Below are positions 28,079-38,219 of a stretch of DNA of 64,000 nt, one piece after another. A program made the position numbers and the translations under genes. Every line of letters starts with the position of its first letter. Position 1 is the stretch's first letter. The notes under the pieces were generated by a model. It saw only the letters and a list, made by a program, of their open reading frames with translations, ran no database searches and was not told where the DNA came from. This stretch comes from Psychroflexus sp. MES1-P1E (GTDB taxonomy: Bacteria; Bacteroidota; Bacteroidia; Flavobacteriales; Flavobacteriaceae), in contig NZ_PJBS01000306.1 of assembly GCF_002836055.1 (NCBI RefSeq), positions 1 through 64,000 of the forward strand. Reading direction: 5' to 3'.

Positions 28079-28876
28079 ATGATGAAATCAATAGCACTAG
28101 TTATATTAAGTTTAGTAGTTCTAATCGGATGTAAAAAGGATACAGCCCAAAAGGAAAATACCACTAAAAACGAAGAACAAGCTATTTCCATAGAAGAGGA
28201 AATAACTGATTTTAGTATTACGCCAATCTCACATGCAACAGCCGTATTTACAATGAACTCTACAGTTTTTTATATAGACCCTGTGGGTGGAAAAGAGGCT
28301 TTTGAGAATCAGCCAGAGCCCAGTATTATTTTGGTGACTGATATTCATGGTGACCACTTCGATCTAGAGACTTTAAAAGCTGTTTCAACTTCAGCAACAA
28401 AAATAATTCTTCCAAAAGCAGTTGCGGATAGTATTGATGAGGAGCTTTCTGATCAATTGGTTATTTTAGGTAATGAAGAGTCAATAGAGGTGAATGGATT
28501 TACTATTGAAGGAATAGCGATGTATAATCAAGGGGATGCAAGTGAAGTTCACCATGTAAAGGGGAGCGGAAATGGATACGTGGTCGAAAAAGACGGCTTT
28601 AGAGTCTATTTTTCTGGAGATACTGATGATGTGGACGAAATGCGCAACTTGAAAGAGATCGACAAAGCTTTTATTTGTATGAACTTACCTTACACTATGG
28701 ATGTAGAATCAGCTTCAGAAGGTGTCCTAGCTTTTGAGCCTAAAGAAGTCTACCCTTACCATTATCGTGGCCAAGGTGGACTTTCTGATGTTGAAAGGTT
28801 TAAGACTTTGGTCAATGCAAAAAATCCATCTATTAATGTAGAGCTATTAGACTGGTATCCACAAATGGATGAATAG
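28079..28876 (+). CDS. Metallo-beta-lactamase-fold lipoprotein hydrolase (UlaG-like)
   Basis: 265 residues. A lipoprotein signal ends at Cys18 (VVLIGCKKD); ATG at 28079 or 28082 is possible. The metal region reads LVTDIHGDHFD, so the first His of the canonical HxHxDH is replaced by Asp, as in some lipoprotein members. Later ligands are GSGNGYVV, FSGDTDD, and YPYHYRG near the end. This is the UlaG-like group of MBL hydrolases in the cell envelope. No substrate can be named. Confidence 0.83.
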   Translation: MMKSIALVILSLVVLIGCKKDTAQKENTTKNEEQAISIEEEITDFSITPISHATAVFTMNSTVFYIDPVGGKEAFENQPEPSIILVTDIHGDHFDLETLKAVSTSATKIILPKAVADSIDEELSDQLVILGNEESIEVNGFTIEGIAMYNQGDASEVHHVKGSGNGYVVEKDGFRVYFSGDTDDVDEMRNLKEIDKAFICMNLPYTMDVESASEGVLAFEPKEVYPYHYRGQGGLSDVERFKTLVNAKNPSINVELLDWYPQMDE

Positions 28877-28968
28877 TCTTTAGAAATTTACAAAAAACCC
28901 TCATTTTTTAACCCGAATTTATTAATTGAATTCATATATAAAATACACTTTTGCAAAAAATATAAGAT

Positions 28969-29883
28969 TTGAATTCAAATTATTTAAAGTGGATTTTTCT
29001 TTTCTCTTTAGCCTTGCTTTGGGGAAGTTCGTTTATACTCATAAAGAAAGGTCTAGACGGTTTTTCTCCACTTCAATTGACGGCTTTAAGGGTTCTAATT
29101 ACGGGAATATTTCTTGTGATTATCGGTTTCAAAAAAGTTAAGCAAATCAAGAAAAGTCAGTGGAAATGGATTATTATTTCAGGGTTTATCGGCACTATGT
29201 TTCCGACCCTATTATTTTCTTATGCTGAAACTGAGATTGATAGTACTATCGCTTCTATTTTGAATTCTACAGTTCCTTTGCTAGCTCTTATTACAGGTGT
29301 TTTATTTTTCAGCAAGCAATTTTTTAAAAAACAATTCACTGGAGTGATAGTAGGCTTGGCAGGATCCGTCCTTCTTATTTTGGCGGGGGCCTCTTTAAAC
29401 CCAAATCAAAATTACTGGTTTGGTGTCTTACCTGTGATTGCTTCTTTGATGTATGCCTTCAATGCTAACATTTTAAAAACTTACTTAGATGACATTTCCG
29501 CATTAGGTATAGCAACTGGATCCTTTTTAGTATTGATTCCACCAGCATTTGCGATTCTGATCTTTACTGATTTTTTCGATGTAGAGTTTTTAGCTCAGGA
29601 GACAGTACAGACTTCCTTAGGCTATATTGTTTTATTAGCTTTATTTGGAACAGCACTAGCCAAGATACTTTTCAATAGGTTAATCCAGCTTTCAGATCCT
29701 GTATTTTCTACATCAGTGACGTATCTTATTCCAATCGTTGCTTTGTTTTGGGGATTTTTGGATGGAGAGAAATTCAACCTTTATCAGTTAGCAGCTGGAG
29801 TCGTTATCTTGTTTGGAGTTTATATTTCCAATCGCAAGAAAAAGCAGAAAAAGGAGGATAAAGCTAAACCTGTAGAAGCTTAG
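28969..29883 (+). CDS. EamA/DMT-family membrane transporter
   Basis: 304 residues with about ten membrane segments arranged as two EamA repeats (LALLWGSSFILIKKGLDGF, and the second half YAFNANILKTYL with LLALFGTALAKILFNRLI). The start is TTG, preceded by a promoter-like TTG at about 28926 and ACACTTTTG. DMT proteins export amino acids or metabolites, or exchange nucleotide sugars. The cargo is unknown. The C-terminus is a lysine-rich cytoplasmic tail. Confidence 0.87.
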   Translation: MNSNYLKWIFLFSLALLWGSSFILIKKGLDGFSPLQLTALRVLITGIFLVIIGFKKVKQIKKSQWKWIIISGFIGTMFPTLLFSYAETEIDSTIASILNSTVPLLALITGVLFFSKQFFKKQFTGVIVGLAGSVLLILAGASLNPNQNYWFGVLPVIASLMYAFNANILKTYLDDISALGIATGSFLVLIPPAFAILIFTDFFDVEFLAQETVQTSLGYIVLLALFGTALAKILFNRLIQLSDPVFSTSVTYLIPIVALFWGFLDGEKFNLYQLAAGVVILFGVYISNRKKKQKKEDKAKPVEA

Positions 29884-30082
29884 TTTATTTCGCTTTTATA
29901 CCAATTTAATTTTTAAATGTTATATCAAAAATTTGAGTTAGACTACGACGCAGCTCATCACAGGTTATTTACTTAGTTGAGGAAAAAAATATAAGAATAG
30001 CACTTATTACGGTTCTATTTTATGACGATTATTAAGTGAAAAAGAAACTGATTTTACACGACATTACAGGTTTAAATTGATA

Positions 30083-31111
30083 TTATTTAAATTTTAAAAC
30101 TGGCGATCGCCCTTTCTTAAACTCTTTGCTCCAAGCGAGTCTACCAGATCTCAATTTCTTTTGCTCTTCATAGGGTAAGTGAACAATATCTTGGCATACA
30201 TCAGAACAACACCCATCCCTTTTCTTCGCACATTCCTCGCATTGAATAAATAAAAGATGGCAACCATCATTAGCACAATTCACATGGATATCACATGTTT
30301 TTCCACATTGATGGCACTTTGAAATCACATCTTCAGAGATTTTCTCACTTCGGCGATCGTCGAACACAAAATTTTTTCCAAAGAATTTATTGTCTAGGCT
30401 ATTGTCTTTTACCTGCCTTGCATACTCTATAATTCCACCTTCTAATTGATAGACTTTTTTAAAGCCTTTGTGCTTGTAATAAGCACTAGCTTTCTCGCAG
30501 CGAATACCACCGGTACAGTACATAACAAGGTTCTTATCTTCTTTATGATCTTTTAAATCTTCCTCTATAATATCAAGAGATTGTCTAAAGGTATCCACAT
30601 CTGGAGTCACTGCATTTTTAAAATGGCCGATTTCACTTTCGTAATGATTTCTCATATCTACCAAAACAGTGTTTGGATCTTCAATCAATTCATTGAATTT
30701 TTTGGCATCTACGTGGATTCCTTTGTTAGTGACATCAAAGGTTGAGTCGTTAAGCCCATCTGTCACTATTTTAGGCCTAACCTTGATTTTAAGTTTTAGG
30801 AATGATTTATCATAATGTTGTATGGCAATATTGAGACGAACATCTTTTAAGAAATCGATGCCATCTAGAAAGTGTTTAAATTGATCAAATTTCTTGGCAG
30901 GTACAGAAAGTTGAGCATTTATACCCTCCTTTGCGATATTAATTCTACCTAAAACATCCAATGCATTCCAATTGATAAATAGGTGGTCACGAAATTCCTT
31001 AGGGTTTTCAAGATGATGATACTTGTAAAAAGAAAGGGTGAAACGTTCTTCGCCTGCTTGTTCAATAAGCTCCTCCCTTTCTTTTGAACTTAGTTTATTG
31101 TACAGTTGCAT
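30083..31111 (-). CDS. trhO: tRNA uridine(34) hydroxylase, rhodanese family (TrhO/YceA)
   Basis: 342 residues. The N-terminal acylphosphatase-like domain contains GRINIAKEGINAQLS. The rhodanese domain carries the active Cys189 in VMYCTGGIRCEKASAY. The C-terminal third is Cys-rich (KCHQCGKTCDIHVNC, QCEECAKK, CCSDVCQ), as is usual for this family. TrhO makes the 5-hydroxyuridine of tRNA position 34. A -7 element lies at 31152-31159. Confidence 0.92.
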   Translation of the reverse strand: MQLYNKLSSKEREELIEQAGEERFTLSFYKYHHLENPKEFRDHLFINWNALDVLGRINIAKEGINAQLSVPAKKFDQFKHFLDGIDFLKDVRLNIAIQHYDKSFLKLKIKVRPKIVTDGLNDSTFDVTNKGIHVDAKKFNELIEDPNTVLVDMRNHYESEIGHFKNAVTPDVDTFRQSLDIIEEDLKDHKEDKNLVMYCTGGIRCEKASAYYKHKGFKKVYQLEGGIIEYARQVKDNSLDNKFFGKNFVFDDRRSEKISEDVISKCHQCGKTCDIHVNCANDGCHLLFIQCEECAKKRDGCCSDVCQDIVHLPYEEQKKLRSGRLAWSKEFKKGRSPVLKFK

Positions 31112-31151
31112 GCTATACTGATGTTTTGGTTAAAAAAAATGATTGTAATTG

Positions 31152-31159
31152 CAAAAGTA
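31152..31159 (-). promoter_or_regulatory. -7 element before trhO
   Basis: Minus-strand TACTTTTG matches TAnnTTTG, 41 bases upstream of the trhO start. Confidence 0.45.
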
Positions 31160-31171
31160 ATTGTTTTGGAT

Positions 31172-31351
31172 TTACAAAAAAAGCAGTCTTGAAACTAAGT
31201 CTTGTCTCCCTGAAATTGTATGAGGGTCTATAATTAAATTGACTTCCAAATTATTTTTGATTCTGAAATAAACCTGTCTGCTTGGAGCATTCAGCCAGGT
31301 TCGAAACGTCACTTGATAGCTTCTCAAAGCTAAATGTCCTAGGCCAAACAA
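31172..31351 (-). CDS. Possible 59-residue protein after hom
   Basis: Between hom and trhO the minus strand has one open frame from a TTG at 31351 to a TAA at 31172-31174. The product reads like a protein (VTFRTWLNAPSRQVYFRI, then NNLEVNLIIDP) with alternating hydrophobic residues and ordinary codons. It starts 8 bases after the hom stop, so it could be the last gene of the methionine operon. Against it: no ATG, no recognised family and short length. It may be a remnant. Confidence 0.3.
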   Translation of the reverse strand: MFGLGHLALRSYQVTFRTWLNAPSRQVYFRIKNNLEVNLIIDPHTISGRQDLVSRLLFL

Positions 31352-31359
31352 AAGTGAGT

Positions 31360-32538
31360 TTAATCTGGAAATACAGCTATAAAGAGATCAGAGGAAAGTT
31401 CAGCAACCTGTTGTTGTAGACTTTTAACTGATATTTTTCCAATTTTATACTGAAGGTTCTTTTGGGTTCCACAAAGAATTTCTGTTTTAAATTTTATAGG
31501 TTGTAGGTCTTCGCGATGGTATGAAGACAGATAAACCTTAACAAGCTTTTCACTATTAAATTCAACAGGGTTTTGACTGGCTTTAGAATAGCCATAGGAG
31601 TAATCTTCAAATAGTGAAACTAAGTCGGAAAGGACGCCACTTGCTGTTGGAATACTACCTGCACCCTTCCCCTTTAAAAGGTGTTCATGAGCAAATTCAG
31701 CATCGACTTGGACTGCATTATTTTCGAAATCTATAGAAGTTATGGCTTCGGTTGTCGGTATAAATTGCGGTGCAACGTATGCCGTTAATCCTTGATCGTC
31801 TAGGTTAGAATGGCCAATTAATTTTATGCTGAAATTATTCTCTTTTGCAAATTCAACGTCCTCTGGTTTTACATGTCTTATACCAAGGTTTAAAATTTCA
31901 TCAGGTGTATTTAACACTCCAAAAGCATGGTAATTACTTATGATAAGCTTGAACTTGGAGTCCCATCCGTCTATATCCAAGGTAGGGTCCGATTCTGCAA
32001 AACCATGTTTTTGAGCATCTGTGATAATATCTTCAAAAGGTTGCGGTTCCTGAAATAAGCGGGTAAGCACATAATTACTCGTACCATTGCTTATGGCCTT
32101 TAAGGAGTTTAAATTGTCGTAAGCAAAAGATGTTTCTAAGGTCCTTAAAACAGGAATACTCCCACAAACTGAAGCTTCGTAAAGTAAACTTACACCTTGT
32201 TTTTGAGCAAGACTAACAAGTTCTTTAAAATGATAAGCCAGCATTTTCTTGTTGGCGGTGACCACATGTTTCTTACTCTTTAAGGCTTCTTTTACAATAT
32301 GGTAAGCTGCTTCAGCGTCGTCAATTAGCTCAAGTACGACATTAATGGAATCATCTTTCAAAATGTCTTCAGCCTCATAGCTCAATAGTGAAGCGTCTAT
32401 AGACCTAGGTTTATTTGGGTTTTTAACGACGATGGTTTTGAGATGAATCCTGGAAATGGACTTTCTTTTTAAGACGTGGTAAATTCCTGACCCTACACTC
32501 CCAAATCCAAAAAGTCCAATAGTTATTTGTTGTGGCAT
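31360..32538 (-). CDS. hom: Homoserine dehydrogenase (monofunctional)
   Basis: 392 residues. The N-terminal NAD(P)-binding loop is GFGSVGSGIYHVL. The catalytic region has VTANKKMLAYH and the LYEASVCGSIPVLRTL box, then NGTSNYVLTRL, ESDPTLDIDGWDSKFK and HLLKGKGAGSIPTASGVLSDL. It converts aspartate semialdehyde to homoserine. No aspartokinase domain is fused to it, although many Flavobacteriaceae also have a ThrA fusion. It is the last gene of the riboswitch-controlled operon with a 3-base gap to metX. Confidence 0.93.
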   Translation of the reverse strand: MPQQITIGLFGFGSVGSGIYHVLKRKSISRIHLKTIVVKNPNKPRSIDASLLSYEAEDILKDDSINVVLELIDDAEAAYHIVKEALKSKKHVVTANKKMLAYHFKELVSLAQKQGVSLLYEASVCGSIPVLRTLETSFAYDNLNSLKAISNGTSNYVLTRLFQEPQPFEDIITDAQKHGFAESDPTLDIDGWDSKFKLIISNYHAFGVLNTPDEILNLGIRHVKPEDVEFAKENNFSIKLIGHSNLDDQGLTAYVAPQFIPTTEAITSIDFENNAVQVDAEFAHEHLLKGKGAGSIPTASGVLSDLVSLFEDYSYGYSKASQNPVEFNSEKLVKVYLSSYHREDLQPIKFKTEILCGTQKNLQYKIGKISVKSLQQQVAELSSDLFIAVFPD

Positions 32539-32541
32539 TGG

Positions 32542-33552
32542 TTACAGTTTAAAATGTTTGCAGAATAATGATTTTATCTTTTCTACTTCAATCAAAAATC
32601 CATCATGACCATAGATAGAGTCTATAATTTCTAGTTTTCCTTTCGGGATATATTGAGTCAAAAACCTTTGCTCTTCCACTGGAAATAAAAGATCACTTTG
32701 GATAGCTATGACCAAAGTTTTAGCTTTAATTTTTGCCAGAGCTTTTTTACAATTACCCCTGTTTCTCCCAACATTATGGCTGTCCATAGCTTTGGATAAA
32801 TACCAATAACACCGAGCATTAAAACGCTTCGAAAATTTTTCTCCTTGATATTTCTGATAAGTGGAAGCTCTAAAATGATCCGCTGTATGTTCTTGGTCTA
32901 CTTGAGTATATCTATAGGTGTTATAATTTCTATAGCTCAATAAAGCAATAGCTCTTGCAGCCTCAAGCCCTTTTTTACCAGAATTTGTTTCCTTTCTATA
33001 AAAAGTAGAATCAGCTTCTATAGCCATGCGTTGAGTTTCATTTAAGGCGATTCCCCAAGAGGAATGTTTTGCATTGGTTGCTAATAGAATTAGATTTTTA
33101 ATTTTATTAGGTTTTTCGATGGCCCATTCCATAGCCTGCATTCCTCCCATGGAGCCTCCAATCAGAAATTGTATGTGTTCAATTTCCAAGGCCTCACTCA
33201 ATAGCTCCAAACTTTTAGTGACGTCTCGTATGCTAAATAGAGGAAAATTTAATCCATAGACTTCTCCTGTTTCTGGATTAATGCTTTTAGGGTTGGTACT
33301 TCCATAGCAAGAACCGATAATGTTGACGCACACTATAAAATACTTTTCCGTATCAATTCCTTTTTCATTTCCAATAAGACCCCTCCACCAGTCTTCTGGT
33401 TGTGCATTTGCCGTTAGCGCATGACAGACCCAAATGACGTTGGACTTTTCTCTGTTTAGTTTCCCGAGGGTGCTATAAGAAAGTTCTAGTTCTGGAAGGA
33501 CTTCTCCGTTTTCCAATTGAAAGGGGTCTTGGTATTTAAAAATTTCAGGCAT
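32542..33552 (-). CDS. metX: Homoserine O-acetyltransferase
   Basis: 336 residues, alpha/beta-hydrolase fold. The nucleophile is Ser134 in [10 protein letters not shown]. The C-terminal His of the triad is in [13 protein letters not shown], and the acid is in the [12 protein letters not shown] segment. [13 protein letters not shown] and [12 protein letters not shown] are family landmarks. It acetylates homoserine to feed MetY. Its start overlaps osmC by 8 bases. Specificity (acetyl rather than succinyl) follows from MetX homology and the MetY neighbour. Confidence 0.93.
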   Translation of the reverse strand: MPEIFKYQDPFQLENGEVLPELELSYSTLGKLNREKSNVIWVCHALTANAQPEDWWRGLIGNEKGIDTEKYFIVCVNIIGSCYGSTNPKSINPETGEVYGLNFPLFSIRDVTKSLELLSEALEIEHIQFLIGGSMGGMQAMEWAIEKPNKIKNLILLATNAKHSSWGIALNETQRMAIEADSTFYRKETNSGKKGLEAARAIALLSYRNYNTYRYTQVDQEHTADHFRASTYQKYQGEKFSKRFNARCYWYLSKAMDSHNVGRNRGNCKKALAKIKAKTLVIAIQSDLLFPVEEQRFLTQYIPKGKLEIIDSIYGHDGFLIEVEKIKSLFCKHFKL

Positions 33553-34009
33553 GAATTTCTTCCTTATAGGATGATTTATGGATATGGTAATGGATAGGCG
33601 TATCGTTACTCAAGTTATCGTTGATAGGGCATCTTTTCTTTACGTTTTTTAAAAGAAAGTCAATACTCTCTTGAGTTGCATTCGTCACAAAATTTATATC
33701 TACATCCAAAGATTGGAACCCTGCTCTGGTCTTATCGCTATGGCCTAAAAATTTAGCAGCATCTATATTTCCGTTGATGTTGATTTTCATGTCATAAATC
33801 TTCACACCAAGTTCTTTGGCGACTAGATTTATAACAACATTGAGGCATCCTGCGTAGCCTGCTAATAAATATTCTACAGGATTTGCAGCTAAATCTTGCC
33901 CGCCTAGTTCATGAGGTTCATCTACAAGAAAATTGAACTGTCTTGAATGTCCTTGGTATAGTGTTGCGTTGATACTAGACCCGTTGATTGAAAAATTTGA
34001 AATACTCAT
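33545..34009 (-). CDS. OsmC-family protein inside the methionine operon
   Basis: 154 residues with the OsmC/Ohr fold. The redox Cys pair is Cys55 ([10 protein letters not shown]) and Cys127 (KRCPINDN). OsmC-type enzymes are thiol peroxidases that remove organic hydroperoxides. The gene lies between metY (11-base gap) and metX (overlap), so it is co-transcribed under the SAM riboswitch. A role linked to sulfur metabolism is suggested only by this position. Confidence 0.9.
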   Translation of the reverse strand: MSISNFSINGSSINATLYQGHSRQFNFLVDEPHELGGQDLAANPVEYLLAGYAGCLNVVINLVAKELGVKIYDMKININGNIDAAKFLGHSDKTRAGFQSLDVDINFVTNATQESIDFLLKNVKKRCPINDNLSNDTPIHYHIHKSSYKEEIHA

Positions 34010-34020
34010 AGTTTTAGATG

Positions 34021-35472
<1,452 letters not shown>

Positions 35473-35564
35473 TTAAAATACCTGATAAAATGAAGTGCGA
35501 CATTCTATTCAAACTGAATAGAAAATGTAAAGTAGTTTTAGGAAAAGAGTAATTCATTTTTCTA

Positions 35565-35663
35565 ATTTATAGGTCCCTTATCGGGCAGGATTTAGCACCT
35601 TTCAACACTTTGTTGAGGTTGCCGAGGGTCGCGGAGCCTGTCTCTCGCCTCTTCTTTATAAAT
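35565..35663 (-). promoter_or_regulatory. SAM-I (S-box) riboswitch
   Basis: On the minus strand the leader shows the S-box order: P1 arms ATTTATA (35663-35657) and TATAAAT (35571-35565), GAGAGACAGGCTC, CGGCAACC, then AAGGTGCTAAATCCTGC and GGGACCTATAAAT. These match conserved positions of the SAM-I aptamer (GGCAACC and AAGGTGCTAAWTCC). It lies 240 bases upstream of metY and controls the metY-osmC-metX-hom operon, with high S-adenosylmethionine expected to switch expression off. Confidence 0.9.
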
Positions 35664-35692
35664 CACACACCAGTTAGTGGTCAATGATAAAA

Positions 35693-35700
35693 CAAATATA
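35693..35700 (-). promoter_or_regulatory. -7 element of the SAM-riboswitch operon
   Basis: Minus-strand TATATTTG is an exact TAnnTTTG match, 30 bases upstream of the riboswitch P1, so transcription would begin just before the aptamer. Confidence 0.55.
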
Positions 35701-35783
35701 AAATAGGATTTTTGATCTACCTATTCAAAAAAAACCCAATATGTTAAAAGTAAGTTAATAATATGACCAAATTTTCTTCAATG

Positions 35784-35812
35784 AAAAAAGCCCTGAAATT
35801 CAGGGCTTTTTT
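35784..35812 (-). terminator. Isolated strong terminator between the methionine operon and recA
   Basis: Perfect 14-bp palindrome with a one-base centre (AAAAAAGCCCTGAA and complement). It has T-runs on both sides. No ORF precedes it on either strand, so it probably ends a transcript from the 35813-35985 region on the minus strand, or blocks read-through toward recA on the plus strand. Confidence 0.75.
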
Positions 35813-35985
35813 AAAATGTTGTCAAAAACAACAAAGTTTGGCTAATTCGTTGTTATACATTTTTATAATAGTCAAAATATAACAACGTCAGCCCCCATCG
35901 ATTTTACAACTACACACGGTGGTAAATGAGAATGATACCCCGTGTACATTAGTTATAGATGTTTTAATTAGAAATTTCAAATTCT
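35813..35985 (-). ncRNA. Candidate structured non-coding RNA upstream of recA
   Basis: Read on the minus strand, this 170-base region has three hairpins in series and then the terminator at 35784-35812. They are ACACGGGGT / ACCACCGTGT (35913-35946), GTTGTTATA / TATAACAAC (9 bp, about 35849-35886) and GTTGT / ACAAC (about 35819-35832). It contains no ORF. It does not match tmRNA, RNase P, SRP RNA or 6S by eye. The same hairpins on the plus strand could instead be a recA leader. Identity is unknown. Confidence 0.35.
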
Positions 35986-36086
35986 ATCTTTAATATTAAG
36001 ATACACAATAAACGAATGGTTGCGTGAATAACAACAATATTAAAAAGAAATACTATTTTTACAAAAAACGAATTCAAATAAAAAAC

Positions 36087-37109
36087 ATGGCAAAAGAGAA
36101 TAGCGAGAAAGATGCAAAGTTGAAAGCCCTTCAATTGACTTTAGACAAGCTAGACAAGACTTACGGTAAGGGAACGGTGATGAAGATGAGTGACCAAGCT
36201 GTTCAAGACATAGAAGCGATTTCTTCCGGCTCTTTAGGCCTGAATTTGGCTCTGGGTGTTGGAGGTTACCCTAGGGGAAGAGTTGTTGAAATATATGGAC
36301 CAGAATCATCAGGAAAAACAACTTTGGCACTGCACGCTATTGCAGAAGCTCAAAAAGCTGGAGGTATTGCTGCCTTTATTGATGCAGAACATGCCTTTGA
36401 CAGAACCTATGCAAAGAATTTAAACATCGATGTTGATAATCTAATTATCTCTCAACCAGACCACGGTGAACAAGCTTTAGAGATTACTGAAAACTTAATT
36501 CGTTCTGGAGCCATAGATATTATTGTTATTGACTCTGTTGCAGCCTTGACTCCAAAAAGTGAAATAGAAGGAGAAATGGGAGATTCCAAAATGGGCCTTC
36601 ATGCAAGATTGATGTCTCAGGCATTAAGGAAAATGACCTCTACAATTAGCAAAACCAATTGTACGGTGATTTTCATTAACCAATTGAGGGAGAAAATTGG
36701 GGTAATGTTTGGGAATCCAGAAACAACTACAGGGGGTAATGCACTTAAATTTTATGCTTCTGTAAGATTGGATATAAGACGATCTACTCAAATTAAAAAT
36801 TCCAATAGTGATGTACTCGGAAACAAAACCCGTGTTAAGGTGGTTAAAAACAAAGTGGCTCCACCTTTCAAAATGGCAGAATTTGATATCATGTATGGAA
36901 CTGGTGTTTCAAAAATAGGTGAAATTATAGACATTGGTGTTGATTATGAAATTATCAAGAAAGCAGGGTCTTGGTTTAGCTATGAAGAGACAAAGCTAGG
37001 GCAAGGTAGAGACGCAGTAAAGACACTTCTTCTCGACAATCCTGAGCTTATGGAAGAATTAGAAGTGAAGATTATAAAAGCCATTAAGGTGGCCAAGGAA
37101 GGTAATTAA
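36087..37109 (+). CDS. recA: Recombinase RecA
   Basis: 340 residues from the ATG at 36087. An upstream GTG at 36024 would add 21 lysine-rich residues that no RecA has, so it is rejected. Walker A is GPESSGKTT (residues 71-79). [28 protein letters not shown] and [17 protein letters not shown] are all conserved. It forms filaments on single-stranded DNA for recombination and SOS induction. A near-consensus element TATCTTTA lies around 35986 and a terminator follows at 37142. Confidence 0.97.
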   Translation: MAKENSEKDAKLKALQLTLDKLDKTYGKGTVMKMSDQAVQDIEAISSGSLGLNLALGVGGYPRGRVVEIYGPESSGKTTLALHAIAEAQKAGGIAAFIDAEHAFDRTYAKNLNIDVDNLIISQPDHGEQALEITENLIRSGAIDIIVIDSVAALTPKSEIEGEMGDSKMGLHARLMSQALRKMTSTISKTNCTVIFINQLREKIGVMFGNPETTTGGNALKFYASVRLDIRRSTQIKNSNSDVLGNKTRVKVVKNKVAPPFKMAEFDIMYGTGVSKIGEIIDIGVDYEIIKKAGSWFSYEETKLGQGRDAVKTLLLDNPELMEELEVKIIKAIKVAKEGN

Positions 37110-37141
37110 AATAAATTTTCGATTTAAAAGATTTACGAAAG

Positions 37142-37169
37142 AACCGAGTTTTAAACCTCGGTTTTTTTT
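37142..37169 (+). terminator. Terminator of recA
   Basis: Stem AACCGAG / CTCGGTT (7 bp) with an 8-base loop, then eight T residues in all, in the plus direction. Confidence 0.85.
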
Positions 37170-37241
37170 GTGATATAAGTTTATTACATTTATCAACGCA
37201 ACCTTTTTAAGAACAGCTCGTCTATTAATAAACAATTACTA

Positions 37242-37664
37242 ATGAAATTACAGAGTAAAACTTTTAGTGTATTATTTTTTAGTGCGTTTGTTTTGATAGG
37301 ATGCGATGTAGACGATGATGGTTTTTTTCAAAGCACTCAAGTCTCTCCTGTTTTGAGTGCTAATGTACCCGACACGATGGTTATTGGAGAACCTTATTCT
37401 CTAGAGGTTACTTACCAAAAGGACTCTGACTGTCACATCTTTTCAAACTTTGAAGTTTTACCACAAGGGGATAGTTTGGTTTTCGTTAGAGCGGTTACGT
37501 TATTCACACAAGCCTCAAATTGTAGCCAAGATGCATTAGCTGAATTAAAAGATTTGGAATTTGTCAATATATTTGAAACTAATTTCATTTTTAAATTTTT
37601 AAAGGATTTTGATGATGAAGGTGATCCTGTTTATATAGATAAAGAAGTTATTGTTATAGAATAA
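37242..37664 (+). CDS. Small lipoprotein, function unknown
   Basis: 140 residues. Lipoprotein signal with lipobox VLIGC at Cys21, followed by an acidic stretch (DVDDDGFF). No family recognised. Beta-rich sequence (SLEVTYQKDSDCHIF, NIFETNFIFKF) and two further Cys (positions about 66 and 91) suggest a small folded periplasmic domain. Its stop is directly followed by the ATG of the ECF sigma gene with no gap, so it is in that operon. Confidence 0.85.
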   Translation: MKLQSKTFSVLFFSAFVLIGCDVDDDGFFQSTQVSPVLSANVPDTMVIGEPYSLEVTYQKDSDCHIFSNFEVLPQGDSLVFVRAVTLFTQASNCSQDALAELKDLEFVNIFETNFIFKFLKDFDDEGDPVYIDKEVIVIE

Positions 37665-38216
37665 ATGGAATTAAAAAAACTAATAAAGCGCTGTAAAGAC
37701 CAGGATATCTCATCACAAAAACTTTTGTATGAGATGTTTTCAAGTGTGCTATTTAGTATTTCATTAAAATATTCAAGAAATTATGCAGAGGCAGAAGATA
37801 ATCTTCAAGATGCTTTTATTCAAATTTTCGAAAAGATACATCAGTTTGAACATAAGGGGTCCTTTGAAGGGTGGTTAAAACGGATTACGGTTAATATTTG
37901 CTTGCAACGTTATAGAAGTCAGAAGGTTTTTGAACTTGTAAATGAGGATGCTTTACAAGCAGATGACGCTTATGTAGTTGATGAAGACTACTCTCTATCT
38001 TTTCTGTTGAACTGTATCCAAAATTTACCAAACCGATATAGACTTGTATTTAACCTTTATGTCCTTGATGGATTTTCGCATAATGAAATTGCATTAAAAC
38101 TCAAGATATCGGAGGGTACTTCAAAATCTAACCTTTCTAGAGCCAAAGATATTTTACGTAAAAAAATAAATGCCATCAACGAAGAAGGAATGTATTCTTA
38201 TAAAATTGATAATTAA
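37665..38216 (+). CDS. ECF-type RNA polymerase sigma factor
   Basis: 183 residues. Region 2 contains NYAEAEDNLQDAFIQIFEKIHQF and GWLKRITVN, and region 4 contains LPNRYRLVFNLYVLDGFSHNEIA and EGTSKSNLSRAKDIL. Both are typical of ECF sigma factors of Bacteroidota. It follows the lipoprotein gene with no spacing and precedes the 454-residue membrane/barrel gene by 3 bases. No separate anti-sigma gene with a classic FecR domain is next to it. Confidence 0.92.
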   Translation: MELKKLIKRCKDQDISSQKLLYEMFSSVLFSISLKYSRNYAEAEDNLQDAFIQIFEKIHQFEHKGSFEGWLKRITVNICLQRYRSQKVFELVNEDALQADDAYVVDEDYSLSFLLNCIQNLPNRYRLVFNLYVLDGFSHNEIALKLKISEGTSKSNLSRAKDILRKKINAINEEGMYSYKIDN

Positions 38217-38219
38217 GTT

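Noticed and set aside
35813-35985. tmRNA, 6S or SRP RNA
   Set aside because: None of the hallmark elements (tag frame, G-rich central bubble, GNRA SRP loop) could be seen, so it is left as an unknown candidate RNA.
36024-36086. Upstream GTG start for RecA
   Set aside because: It would add 21 lysine-rich residues before the universal RecA N-terminus. The ATG at 36087 gives a normal 340-residue RecA.
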